This document shows, piece after piece, positions 1-8,822 of a stretch of DNA of 64,000 nt. The stretch is from Siphonodentalium dalli (lineage: Eukaryota > Mollusca > Scaphopoda > Gadilida > Siphonodentaliidae). Where the stretch lies: contig CP136068.1 of the NCBI GenBank assembly GCA_032622095.1, positions 53,376,443 to 53,440,442 on the forward strand, in the 5' to 3' direction. The number at the start of each line of letters is the position of its first letter. Position 1 is the first letter of the stretch. The translations under genes and the position numbers were made by a program. The notes beneath the pieces are model-generated. The model was not told the DNA's origin, searched no databases, and was given only the letters and a program-made list of their open reading frames with translations.

Positions 1-407
1 GGTTATTTGTATGCAGCTCAGTTATGAGACATTGGACAAGTATTTTATCCATATAATATATTTCTATATGGCCCGGCTCCAAATGAAGCCACCGTTTCGG
101 GGGACACTGCGGCTGAGCGGCCTTTTGTTTAAATTATTATCTGAACATCCCTAAATATGAAAGAATAGGACCCCATAGGAAGTTTATCTTTCATTTACGA
201 TATATTCCTAGCAAACAAAAAGAAAGGCCTATTGCAATTTAACTTTCAGAATAGAATGTTATCAACCTCAAAGTCCCAATTAGCAAACAGAACGTTTTTT
301 GTTTAACCATTTCTTTACTAAATACTCATTGACAATAGCTCCTTTTAGAGTCCTTTAGGAAATATTCAGATAAGAAGTTCAACAAACAACAAAAGATTAT
401 TTGTACT
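1..407. repeat. Intronic sequence with MITE fragments
   Basis: No coding exon is visible. About 125-245 and 304-395 match fragments of the repeat family seen more fully at 26237-26482, sharing the wording 'tttctttactaaatactc' and the 'cagataagaagttcaacaa' motif. About 80-128 resembles a fragment also present at 24000-24048. If the GALNT gene begins upstream of the window, this is intron. Confidence 0.45.
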
Positions 408-836
408 AATGGTATCCAGAATGTACTTTATATATCTAACAACCTGAATTAATGGTATCCAGAATGTACTTTATATATCTAACAACCTGTATTAATGGTA
501 TCCAGAATGTACTCATACATTGTACATCTAACAACCTGAATTAATGGTATCCAGAATGTACTTCATATATCTAACAACCTGAATTAATGGTATCCAGAAT
601 ATACTTCATATATCTAACAACCTGTATTAATGGTATCCAGAATGTACTTCATACATTGTGTATCTAACAACCTGAATTAATGTTATCCAGAATGTACTTC
701 ATATATCTAACAACCTGAATTAATGGTATCCAGAATGTACTTCATATGGTATATCTAACAACCTGTATTAATGGTATCCAGAATGTACTTCATATGGTAT
801 ATCTAACAACCTGTATTAATGGTATCCAGATTGTAA
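408..836. repeat. Tandem repeat, 43/49-bp units, about 10 copies
   Basis: The motif 'aatggtatccagaatgtac' recurs at 408, 451, 494, 543, 586 and onward. Spacing is 43 or about 49 bp because some units carry an extra short insert (catacattgtg or atggt). Copies are very similar, so the array is young. It lies about 110 bp upstream of the first visible GALNT exon. Confidence 0.9.
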
Positions 837-942
837 CAAAAGCAAACTATTGCTAGCTTCAGTTGAAGACTTGAAGATTATATACATGTATTTCTTGTTA
901 ACCTCCAGAATCATGAGTCACATGCATGTTTCAAATTCTTAG

Positions 943-1146
943 GTTAGAACCACTCTTGTCTCGAATAAAGCAAGATAGAACAGCTGTACTTTGTCCAGAA
1001 ATTGATATGATAGACAAGATGGACCTGCGCTATGCCGGCACGGGGAGTTATTCTGTGGGAGGCTTCTGGTGGAGTCTTCATTTCTCCTGGCGACCGATGC
1101 CAGAACACGAGAGAGCTCGTCGACGATCCTCTACAGATCCTATTAG
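943..1146 (+). CDS. GALNT: GALNT catalytic-domain exon, version A (alternative exon)
   Basis: Polypeptide GalNAc-transferases start mucin-type O-glycosylation in the Golgi by moving GalNAc from UDP-GalNAc to Ser/Thr. This 204-nt exon encodes LEPLLSRIKQDRTAVLCPEI, then GGFWWSLHFSW, then MPEHERARRR, ending DPI plus a split codon. That is the segment directly after the DxH metal motif in the family. The acceptor is cttag at 938-942 and the donor is GTAACT at 1147. The first base completes a codon that in the family is Trp (GW-LEPLL), so the DxH exon lies upstream of the window. About 39 of 69 residues match the next exon, which encodes the same segment with identical length and phase. The sequence resembles GALNT11-type enzymes most (GGFxWSLHF), but the subfamily is not certain. 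Confidence 0.9.
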
Positions 1147-1205
1147 GTAACTGTTTGTCATGAATAAAAATATTCACATACCCTGTTTACCATTTGAATC
1201 TGCAG
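1147..1205 (+). promoter_or_regulatory. 59-bp spacer between alternative exons
   Basis: This short gap begins with GTAACT and ends with a pyrimidine-rich tract and TGCAG. At 59 bp, including both splice signals, any branch point would sit within about 40 nt of the 5' splice site. Such spacing usually blocks assembly of both splice-site complexes at once. The spacer itself is therefore the likely device that prevents exons A and B being joined to each other. This is inferred from spacing alone. Confidence 0.6.
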
Positions 1206-1409
1206 GCTGGAGCCTCTTCTAGCAAGGATCAAAGAAGACAGAACATCAGTATTATGTCCAATCGTTGATCTAATTCATGATGTAAATTTGGGATACTCAT
1301 TGAATGGAGGTTATCAGCCTGGCGGGTTCTCATGGAGTTTACATTTTACATGGGAGGAAGTTCCTGAACGTGAAAAACGTAGGCGTACGAAAACCACAGA
1401 GCCTCTGAG
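1206..1409 (+). CDS. GALNT: GALNT catalytic-domain exon, version B (alternative exon)
   Basis: This second version of the preceding exon has exactly the same length (204 nt) and the same split-codon phase at both ends. It encodes LEPLLARIKEDRTSVLCPIV, then GGFSWSLHFTW, then VPEREKRRR, ending EPL plus a split codon. The acceptor is ctgcag at 1205 and the donor is GTAAAT at 1410. The backbone residues (LEPLL, RIK, DRT, VLCP, GGF, WSLHF) are shared with version A. The stretch around the GG-F turn and the basic tail differ: YSLNGGYQP here against YAGTGSYSV, and TWEEV against SWRPM. In the family this segment packs near the sugar-nucleotide and acceptor site, so the two versions could differ in substrate preference. 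Confidence 0.9.
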
Positions 1410-2312
1410 GTAAATTGTCAAAATGTTCCATAGAAAATATATTACTGTCAACATGTTCACATAATATTCAGAACATTACTCTTATTCTGGCATAAAGCTT
1501 CAAAGAGTTATTCCAGGTTTCTGACCTGACACCAGAACACGATAAAAGGAAACAATTACTCAATTTGTACCTACATGACCGAACATGCAAAACTGACAAG
1601 AAAGTTATGCATGTACGCGTTTCAAACCATGAAAACACTAATCTGAGACACCTGCAGCTCTGTTCATCGTTTTGCGTATTCTACCACCCCAAGAATGTTA
1701 GTTAATACATGGAGAAGAAAGTAGCCTAATGTGTACTATTTTAATTGATGTGTATATTTGCATGGATGAAAACTATTGACAATTATTGGTTGCTACTTTA
1801 TATGTAATCTACCTTTCTGCATATTTCATGGACTTTGACTCCGTGACAATGAACACATGCTTAATGCTTTATAACACATATATAACAGGACCTGGGGGAT
1901 CTCGATGTGATATTTTGTGTAACGCATACAAAACAGAATAACAACGATGTCAGGATAGGAGTTGGAAACATTATGTTATAATATGTTACATATAAACACA
2001 CTAGTTTAATAATAGACAAAATATTAATAACACGTGTTTCCGATTGGTTGACCTGAAAACTCCAGGTAGCTAGGTACATGTATGTCGGCGTTTTCATAGA
2101 TATATACTGCTAGCATAAAGTGTGTTGATTTTATAGCATAACTACCAGTATCTGAGCGTCATTCTTGTAACGGAAATGTAATTGTATTATATAATTTGGC
2201 AGAAATACAAATTGCACACTAAACATGTGAACATGGCGAATTTACATTCGAGATGAAAGTGAAAAATAAAGTAAGATTCTGGGATCCTATGAGGTAGCTC
2301 TGTATGATTACA
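1410..2312. other. Intron; possible relic of a third exon copy
   Basis: No clear exon is present. A stop-free stretch of about 67 codons runs from about 1494 to 1702 and includes a segment reading SDLTPEHDKRKQ (about 1516-1555). This recalls the PEHERARRR/PEREKRRR part of exons A and B, but the LEPLL and GGF blocks are missing. The rest is AT-rich and unrecognised. Confidence 0.35.
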
Positions 2313-2637
2313 AAATATTACAGAAAATAGGTCCCGTTTAAATCACTGTTTAATTGTTTTATAATCACATGATTACGCTATATTACAGAAAATAAGTCCC
2401 GTATAAATCACTGTTTAATTGTTTTATAATCACAATGATTACGCTATATTACATAAAATAGGTCCCGTATAAATCACTGTTTAATTGTTTTATAATCACA
2501 ATGATTACGCTATATTACAGAAAATAGGTCCCGTATAAATCACTGTTTAATTGTTTTATAATCACATGATTACGCTATATTACAGAAAATAGGTCCCGTA
2601 TAAATCACTGTTTAATTGTTTTATAATCACAATGATA
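2313..2637. repeat. Tandem repeat, 65/66-bp units, 5 copies
   Basis: The motif gtcccgt.taaatcactg recurs at 2331, 2396, 2462, 2528 and 2593. Units differ by only a few bases and by one optional A in tcaca(a)tgatt. The array lies in the GALNT intron after the alternative exons. Confidence 0.92.
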
Positions 2638-3996
2638 TTTGTTCTTGAATAAAACAACGCTAATGTGTGAAATATTGACGTATATTTATGAATTTTTAGT
2701 CCGCTGTTCCTAACTTATTTGACCAACTTGAAATTACAGGAGGACCTCAACCAAATGAGGTGCTCTTACTAAAAAAAAACAACGAAACTATGACCAGTTT
2801 CTTAATAAACTAATACATTTTATAAGCCAACAAGAAGATAAAAAAAAACGCTGTTAAATAACAAAATATCTGGCGTCATATTGTTCAAGGCACGTTTTCG
2901 TTTTGTTTATGACCATCTACACCATGTTATATTTCGTTGGCGGTTATCTCAGCTCCGTTTAGTTGCGTTGATGGTTACACCGACCACGTTATATTGAGTT
3001 GATGGTTACCTCAACTGCGTTGAAAATTACAACCGCATTGGAGTAACATTACAACCGCGTTGTGTTAACACTAAAACCGCTTTGATGGTCATTTTTCAAC
3101 GCGGTCTCACAGCGGTTCCAACGCAGTCAAGAGGGACACTTATTTTGAGAATATGTACTGTATACGTAATATATATGAAATGACTGGATGATCGATCGGG
3201 TAATTGGAATTTGACTGGCATAGTAATTAAACAAAGTGTGTGAATCCCAAAACATTGTTTAATTACTCTGCCGGTCAAAACTAGTGACCCCAATCGATAT
3301 TCCAGTCATTCCTTATAATCATATACCAGTACATTGTAATAGAACATTGATAACATAAACAACTTTTCAAAACTACCAAAACAATTATAAGTAACCTATT
3401 AAATAAATTCCAACACAGTCTCCCAATAACAACATGCAGCGAGTGCGTGCACATGATCTGATTGAAGTGACGCACATGTAGGTGGTTCATCGCTTTTATG
3501 CAGTGGAAGCTGCGGTTATTGCTTGATAAACGATTTGTACTGAATCTTACCATTTCTAATTGTGTGAATGTAGAGGTTGTGTGATTATATATAAATGTTT
3601 GATAGAATATGATTGTGATGAGACAAGAACAACAACATGAATCTATTCTTAGCTGCAATGTCAGAATATAAGGAAGTAGTGTCTTGTAGATCAGCTAATT
3701 CTATGAATTGTTGAGTTGGCATTGTTTGAAATTTCGGCAAATCAGTCAAAACAAAATATTTTACTGTCAATTATATGCATAGCAAAGCCATATAAAAAGC
3801 ATCATTACTCAAAATCATTCTTGGAAATAAAAAGAAGAATAGTCTGCAACCAAGTTGCCAAAGATACGTTCTAATGATGAACGCCTACATGTACAATGCC
3901 TAGTGAACTCTTTCTAATAAAAAATAACCCATTTTTAGGTTGCTGATAAATGGCTGGTTTTGACTCTTTGCATTAATAACCTATCACTTTTTTTAG
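2638..3996. other. Intron without recognised gene
   Basis: At 2930-3125 there is a loose cluster of short motifs of the type accgcgttg / tgatggttac, a degenerate low-copy repeat. The open stretches on the minus strand (3281-3770) have no recognisable protein features and lie in AT-rich DNA, so they are not called as genes. Confidence 0.5.
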
Positions 3997-4114
3997 ATCA
4001 CCTACAATGGCTGGAGGACTTTTTGCTGCTGATAGGAAATTTTTCTTTGAAATCGGTGCTTATGATAATGGGATGGAGGTGTGGGGAGGAGAAAATCTCG
4101 AAATTTCTTTCAGA
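3997..4114 (+). CDS. GALNT: GALNT exon with Gal/GalNAc-T motif
   Basis: The exon encodes [20 protein letters not shown] followed by [21 protein letters not shown]....VWGGENLE is the conserved Gal/GalNAc-transferase motif of this family (Asp, Trp-Gly-Gly-Glu-Asn and final Glu all present), so the catalytic domain looks intact. The acceptor tttttag ends at 3996, and the first base A completes the AG left by exon A or B to give Arg. The donor is GTGAGT at 4115. The exon leaves phase 0, matching the next exon. Confidence 0.95.
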
Positions 4115-4199
4115 GTGAGTGTTTAATCAGTAATTTTGTTCACTCCTTGTTGTATAAATTTATAACTGAGTGAAAAGGAACAATGATGTATTGATTATA

Positions 4200-5010
4200 A
4201 CGAGATTGCCACACCTGGGGATGCGCTGGTGCAGCATTAAATATCCTGTGCCAGTGCATTCTCTTCAGCAGGTATTGAATTATGAAGAGCCAATAAATAA
4301 CCTAACATAATCATTTTCAAGGAGTATCTTCATTTATTTTATGTTTATCAAGATGGTGTGTTGCTGTTACATGTAATCAATGTAAATTCTGATTGATTAC
4401 AAGTTAAAGTCCTAAAGGGACCAAAGCACTTTTTTTCGAACCATGCAGATAGCTTCTTTTTTTCTTTGGGCTTATCCCATTAAATTCTGATTAAATCAGT
4501 GTTATTCATACCACATGTAAGAGATATACATGTAGTAAGCTTGTATTGCTGGATCTAATCAATGACAGGTTGCTTGTCTAGAAAACAAATCAAAAGAAGA
4601 ATTCCTGCATTTAAGTTATGGCAAGTCTCCCATAGTTTGCCTCTCATAATTAAGAGAATGCACTGGCTGACAAGGACTAGGTAAATATTGTTAGGCCAAT
4701 GTATTCTCTTATATATGCGAGGCTCCCTATGGGAGACTCGCATATATAAAAGAATACGTTGGTATAGGGTGCAAAATTTCAGGAAGCTCCAGTCATGGAA
4801 GGGTTAATGATTCGTTTGTCAGGTATTTTTTTTTAACCATGCAGATACATGTAGCTTCTTTTTTATTCTTTGGGCTGTTAAATTCTGATTAAATGAGTCT
4901 TATTCATACCACATATAAGAGATATACATGTAGTCAGCTTGTATTGCTGGATCAAATCAAGGACAGGTCTAGAAAACAAATCAAATGAAGAATTCCCATG
5001 CATTTAGTGT
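4200..5010. repeat. Palindromic piggyBac-like MITE inside a duplicated segment
   Basis: A fragment at 4205-4268 and a larger copy at about 4620-4810 belong to the family with arms reading cttatatatgcgaggctccc / gagactcgcatatataaaag and an end reading agctccagtcatggaagggt followed by TTAA. It is flanked by a direct duplication: 4439-4612 and 4835-5005 share about 170 bp (aaccatgcagat through gaagaattc). Confidence 0.75.
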
Positions 5011-5914
5011 AGCCTAGGGATGTTCAGAAAATATGAAGAGACCTATGTGACTCATAATTTCAAATGAATGTATATGAATTATTAACTACCTATCGGCGAT
5101 ATGATATCAATGGGTTGCAAACAGATATTCATCAAAATGTTGTACCTGAATCATGGCTTGTTTTGCACTATCTGTACCAGGTATTAATGGTGTGCGCTAT
5201 TATATTCATATCTACTACATACAATTGTATGTATTCATGTACGCTAGGTATAACATATGCTATATATATGCCATTAAACTGGTAACACCTTTACACCAGC
5301 GGGTAATGAATTATGAAAAGCCAATAAATAACCCACATTGTAATATAATCAATCTCATGGAGTATCTCCTGTGCATGTAATCAATGTATTGATTTGTGTC
5401 ATCTGTGTGAGTTTATTCTGGAGCTTCTCAACATTAAAAACCCAATTGCTCTCATGTGCATTTTCTCGCAGGCAAATGTTAATAGTGAAGGCCAAATAAA
5501 TAGGTGTATATGAAACTAAACCTCACCTTTCACGCAAATAATGCCTGCAATTGTGGAAAATTAATAATAGTGCCGTGGCTGAATAACACAGGAGACATGT
5601 TTGAGGCATTTTGACAAATATTTCAAGACAGTTACAAAACTAATGTAAATACGATATTGATTTGTCACCCGAATACTTCACAGACAGGGACCCAAGGCAC
5701 TCAGTCGGTAAATGTGCAAAAAATATAAAAGTCTGTAAAAAAAATCACCACTAAAAAGAACATGAAGAAATAGATAAACTTTGTTCTTGTATGCATTATT
5801 GATAGTTCTCCGATAACAAAATTTTGCTTTATCATCAAGTTTTGACAAATATTTAATATTGCCCACTCTAATGTGTCTGAGGCATATGCCACGTTTGGCG
5901 TTGCACTTGTTAAA
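5011..5914. other. Intron without recognised feature
   Basis: AT-rich intronic DNA with no exon, strong repeat or conserved protein segment visible by eye. Short open frames on both strands (for example 5064-5285 and 5678-5923) have no recognisable domain. Confidence 0.4.
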
Positions 5915-6341
5915 AGTACTCAATCCGATTTGATGGTCCCCATATAATCAGATTCCAACATCAGCAAAATTATTAGAAATGCCTTTTCAATTATCAGAAT
6001 CGATTAATTGCCCAAAAATAATGCTAACCACTGTCAACTATGGTATAAAATTTGCCCGAAACGTGTTATTTATCAACATGTTGTTCGATGAAATTTTGCC
6101 TTATTATCAACACAAAGCCTCTTGATTTTAGAGTTATCCATCTTCATCCACAATTTGGTCCCAGACCGTCGGCTTGTCGACTGATTACTGGACCACTGAT
6201 AAGTCTGAATGGTGAAAAATAATAGATTTTAAAAATTTATATCTGATAACACTGAGCTTTGATAGGAGGAGCAAATATTTTTTACCCCCGAAATCAAGTA
6301 AATAGTAATTGAGGGGCGCTTAGTCGGATTGTGCATCTTTA
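5915..6341 (+). mobile_element. TIR repeat family E, copy 1
   Basis: It starts with actcaatccgatttgatggt and ends tcggattgtgcatcttta, giving inverted ends of the form TTAAAG.T.C.CAATCCGA. Internal landmarks such as gataataatgctaaccactg-type wording and 'gtgttatttatcaacatgtt' recur at 15068-15556 (inverted), 16528-16737, 27375-27745 and 45937-48405. No coding capacity, so it is a non-autonomous DNA element. The superfamily is not identified. Confidence 0.75.
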
Positions 6342-7082
6342 GTAATGAAAATAAGAACAAGGTCAATCTATTTTTTCATGCTCTTGTTGATGATACTATT
6401 TTTTCATGCTCTTGTTGATGATACTAGTAGTTGTTTTACAGAATTTTTTATGCTGAAATTGCACACCTATGAACTCATTCTCATTTAATTTTCAAGAATC
6501 CAATTAGACACCTAACAATTATCAACATATCGGAGATTAACAGCAAAAAAATATAGATTTGTTCTATGCCTATTTTTTAAAGAAAAATGGTGAATATACC
6601 AGATTGACTTTTTCTGTCCTTTCGCCTGGGCGTCCATACAGTCATATATCTCAGTCACGGTCTATTTGATAACATTGAAATTTGAGATTCATGTTACAAG
6701 TTGCTTTCAAAAAAGGGTTCAACATTTTCCATTCTATTTCCAGTTATCCTTGTTTGCTAATCTATAATTAAATGTTATGGTTTTCTGTTTGCCTGTGCAG
6801 ATATCTCAGCCCCAGATCTCAATGAAATTTTGTATGAAGATTTGTCTATAAGAATGATTTCATTTAGGGTCCAATGATCTTTTCCACATGTGCCGTTCTT
6901 GCGTCTACTTTGTCTTAAGATTTGGCTTCTCAGCACTTTTGTGTAACTTTATTGATCATGAAGTGTTATAATAGTTGTTAAGACATGTATATTGTAGGTC
7001 TTTAAGTGGATAATCATGTTCACCAGCACATTTTAGATACATGTTTGATGCGAGACATACATAGCATACTCTTCTCTTTCAG
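6342..7082. other. Intron with weak dispersed-repeat wording
   Basis: A short direct repeat (ttttttcatgctcttgttgatgatact-type, two copies) lies at about 6370-6425. From 6595 to 6930 the text has the 'cgtccatacag...atatctcag...aaatttgagattcatg' style of dispersed invertebrate repeats, like 8400-8690 and 39790-40262. No exon is seen. Confidence 0.4.
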
Positions 7083-7170
7083 ACTTGGATGTGTGGTGGA
7101 AAATTAGAATTCATTCCTTGCTCAAGAGTCGGCCATATATTCAGGTCCAGCCATCCATATACATTTCCAG
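7083..7170 (+). CDS. GALNT: GALNT exon with metal-binding His
   Basis: The exon encodes [20 protein letters not shown] followed by RSSHPYTFP and a split Gly. The [11 protein letters not shown] block is a family signature, and its His is a Mn2+ ligand in the solved enzymes. The acceptor cttctctttcag ends at 7082 and the donor is GTAAAA at 7171. At 88 nt it enters at phase 0 and leaves one base, which pairs with the two bases opening the next exon. Confidence 0.95.
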
Positions 7171-7867
7171 GTAAAATATACTTGTTTCCCTAATGCCGAT
7201 TGAAGAATGGCTCTCTTCTATTGATCTAAGCTATTTTAATTCCCATAAACATGGTTAGTTTGTGTTTTTTATTTGATGTTGATTGTGAAATCAGAGAGAC
7301 AGCGAAAATGCTTGAGGAAAAGTACAATATATCATTCCAGACGTTGTACAGACTACTAACTGAAGAGAACTCTTTGATTATTAAATTTTGTTTTTGCATC
7401 TTAATCTGAAGTTTATCCTCAACAATCGAGTGACCAATTCACTTACATGTGCCATCACACAGTCAGAATATTTCACATGAATGAGTCAAGTTATACTTAC
7501 TTTTATTACTATGGTTATGATATAAAGTTCTCTATGTTGAAATTCAACATACCTATGCAAAAATTAGTGGATTAATATAATTTAATATGGGAACTTTGAC
7601 TTCCCGCCGGCGCACAGTGACGTAAAATTGAATAAGTGGACAGAGATCAACTGTTGCCTTTGATGCAATGATTGAAGGGGACTATGAGAAAGTTTATCGT
7701 TATAACTGGTGAATTTCTTTGGAAACACGTATACAATAAAATCTAGTATTTTTTAGTAGATACCAAAAATTATTGTAAACATTTGTCATGATTACTCATG
7801 AGATAATCCTCTATTAACCCCTTTATAATACCCCCATGACTGAAGGGAATTGTGGTACATAAAGAAA

Positions 7868-8008
7868 TTGTAGCTAGTGCCGTCGCTGAAACTGTTCCTG
7901 TCCATGAGGGGGATTTGACATCTATTGGACTCAGCAGAGTCTCACCCAATAGATGCTCAAATCCCCAGAGCGGACATAAACAGTTTAATCAATGGCATTA
8001 GCTACATA
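7868..8008. repeat. Fold-back element in GALNT intron
   Basis: The arms tagctagtgcc...ggatttgacatctattgg and ccaatagatgctcaaatcc...ggcattagcta are imperfect reverse complements over about 65 bp, with a short centre. This is a typical small hairpin MITE. Target duplication was not resolved by eye. Confidence 0.7.
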
Positions 8009-8399
8009 TTTTATTGATTTATCGAACAAAAATTTTCCTTTTTTTATTTCGATGACACCCTTGCGTTTATGAGATCGGGCAAACTACTAGTAATTGTTAT
8101 TCATAACGTGGGCAAACTGTAGCGACATAAAGCTGGCATTGTTCTTATGGTTCTATGCTTTAGAACAAAAATGCATATCCTTTTTACTCATTTTGTATCA
8201 ATTAAGGTGAAGAGCATCCCAAAACAGAACGTCATTTATGCCGGTTGACGTCCTTGGTTACCTGCGCAATTTGCATACATAATTACATCATGGAAGTAGT
8301 ACCTACAAAATAAAGCTACCTTGAAGTAATATTTTAACGTTTATTAGGTAGGCTTTATGTGGGCAATAGAGGTAGTGAGCTGTGTATAAACTGGATAAC

Positions 8400-8690
8400 A
8401 TGTGTCTGATCCTCCTTCATTAGTCCGCCCATCCGTCCGGCTGTCACATTTAAATGAAATTTGATGTGGATGTTCCACTATAAGGACATTTAATGGAGTG
8501 TTCATTCGTTTTGTTTGAGTTTTCCATTCTAGAGTTATTCATATTTGTTTATCTGAAAATGTTTATTTTTTGTCTCTGCCTGAGTATCTCAGCTATGGGT
8601 TATAGGTACATGTTCCACAATTGTTTATGTTTCAACATGAATGAATGGGAATCACTTAACTACTCATCTGGGTGTATGATTTGAATTGAG
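8400..8690 (+). repeat. Dispersed repeat fragment (ccgtccg type)
   Basis: Contains tccgcccatccgtccgg followed by tagagttattcatatttgtt and tatctcagctatgggttata. The same order of phrases occurs at 39790-40262. The open frame at 8493-8684 lies inside this repeat and is not considered a gene. Confidence 0.55.
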
Positions 8691-8724
8691 GCTAGCAAGC
8701 ATTAATCACATATCTGGCTTTCAG

Positions 8725-8822
8725 GTCATAAGGATACTCATGGTTTGAATTCTATGAGGCTGGCTGAAGTCTGGATGGATGGATACAAGAGATTGTACTA
8801 CAGCCACAGACGGGACTTGCTG
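8725..8822 (+). CDS. GALNT: GALNT exon preceding the minisatellite
   Basis: The exon encodes GHKDTHGLNSMRLAEVWMDG followed by YKRLYYSHRRDLL. The conserved RLAEVWMD.YK block is the end of the catalytic domain. The acceptor ggctttcag ends at 8724. The donor is CTG|GTAAGA at 8823, and this junction is also the first unit boundary of the 35-bp minisatellite. Reading through the donor adds about 14 residues before a TAA located at the second repeat's splice-site copy, so missplicing would truncate the protein before the lectin domain. Confidence 0.95.

Noticed and set aside
3281..3770. 125-codon minus-strand open frame
   Set aside because: AT-rich composition, no domain, no splice or homology support; likely chance.
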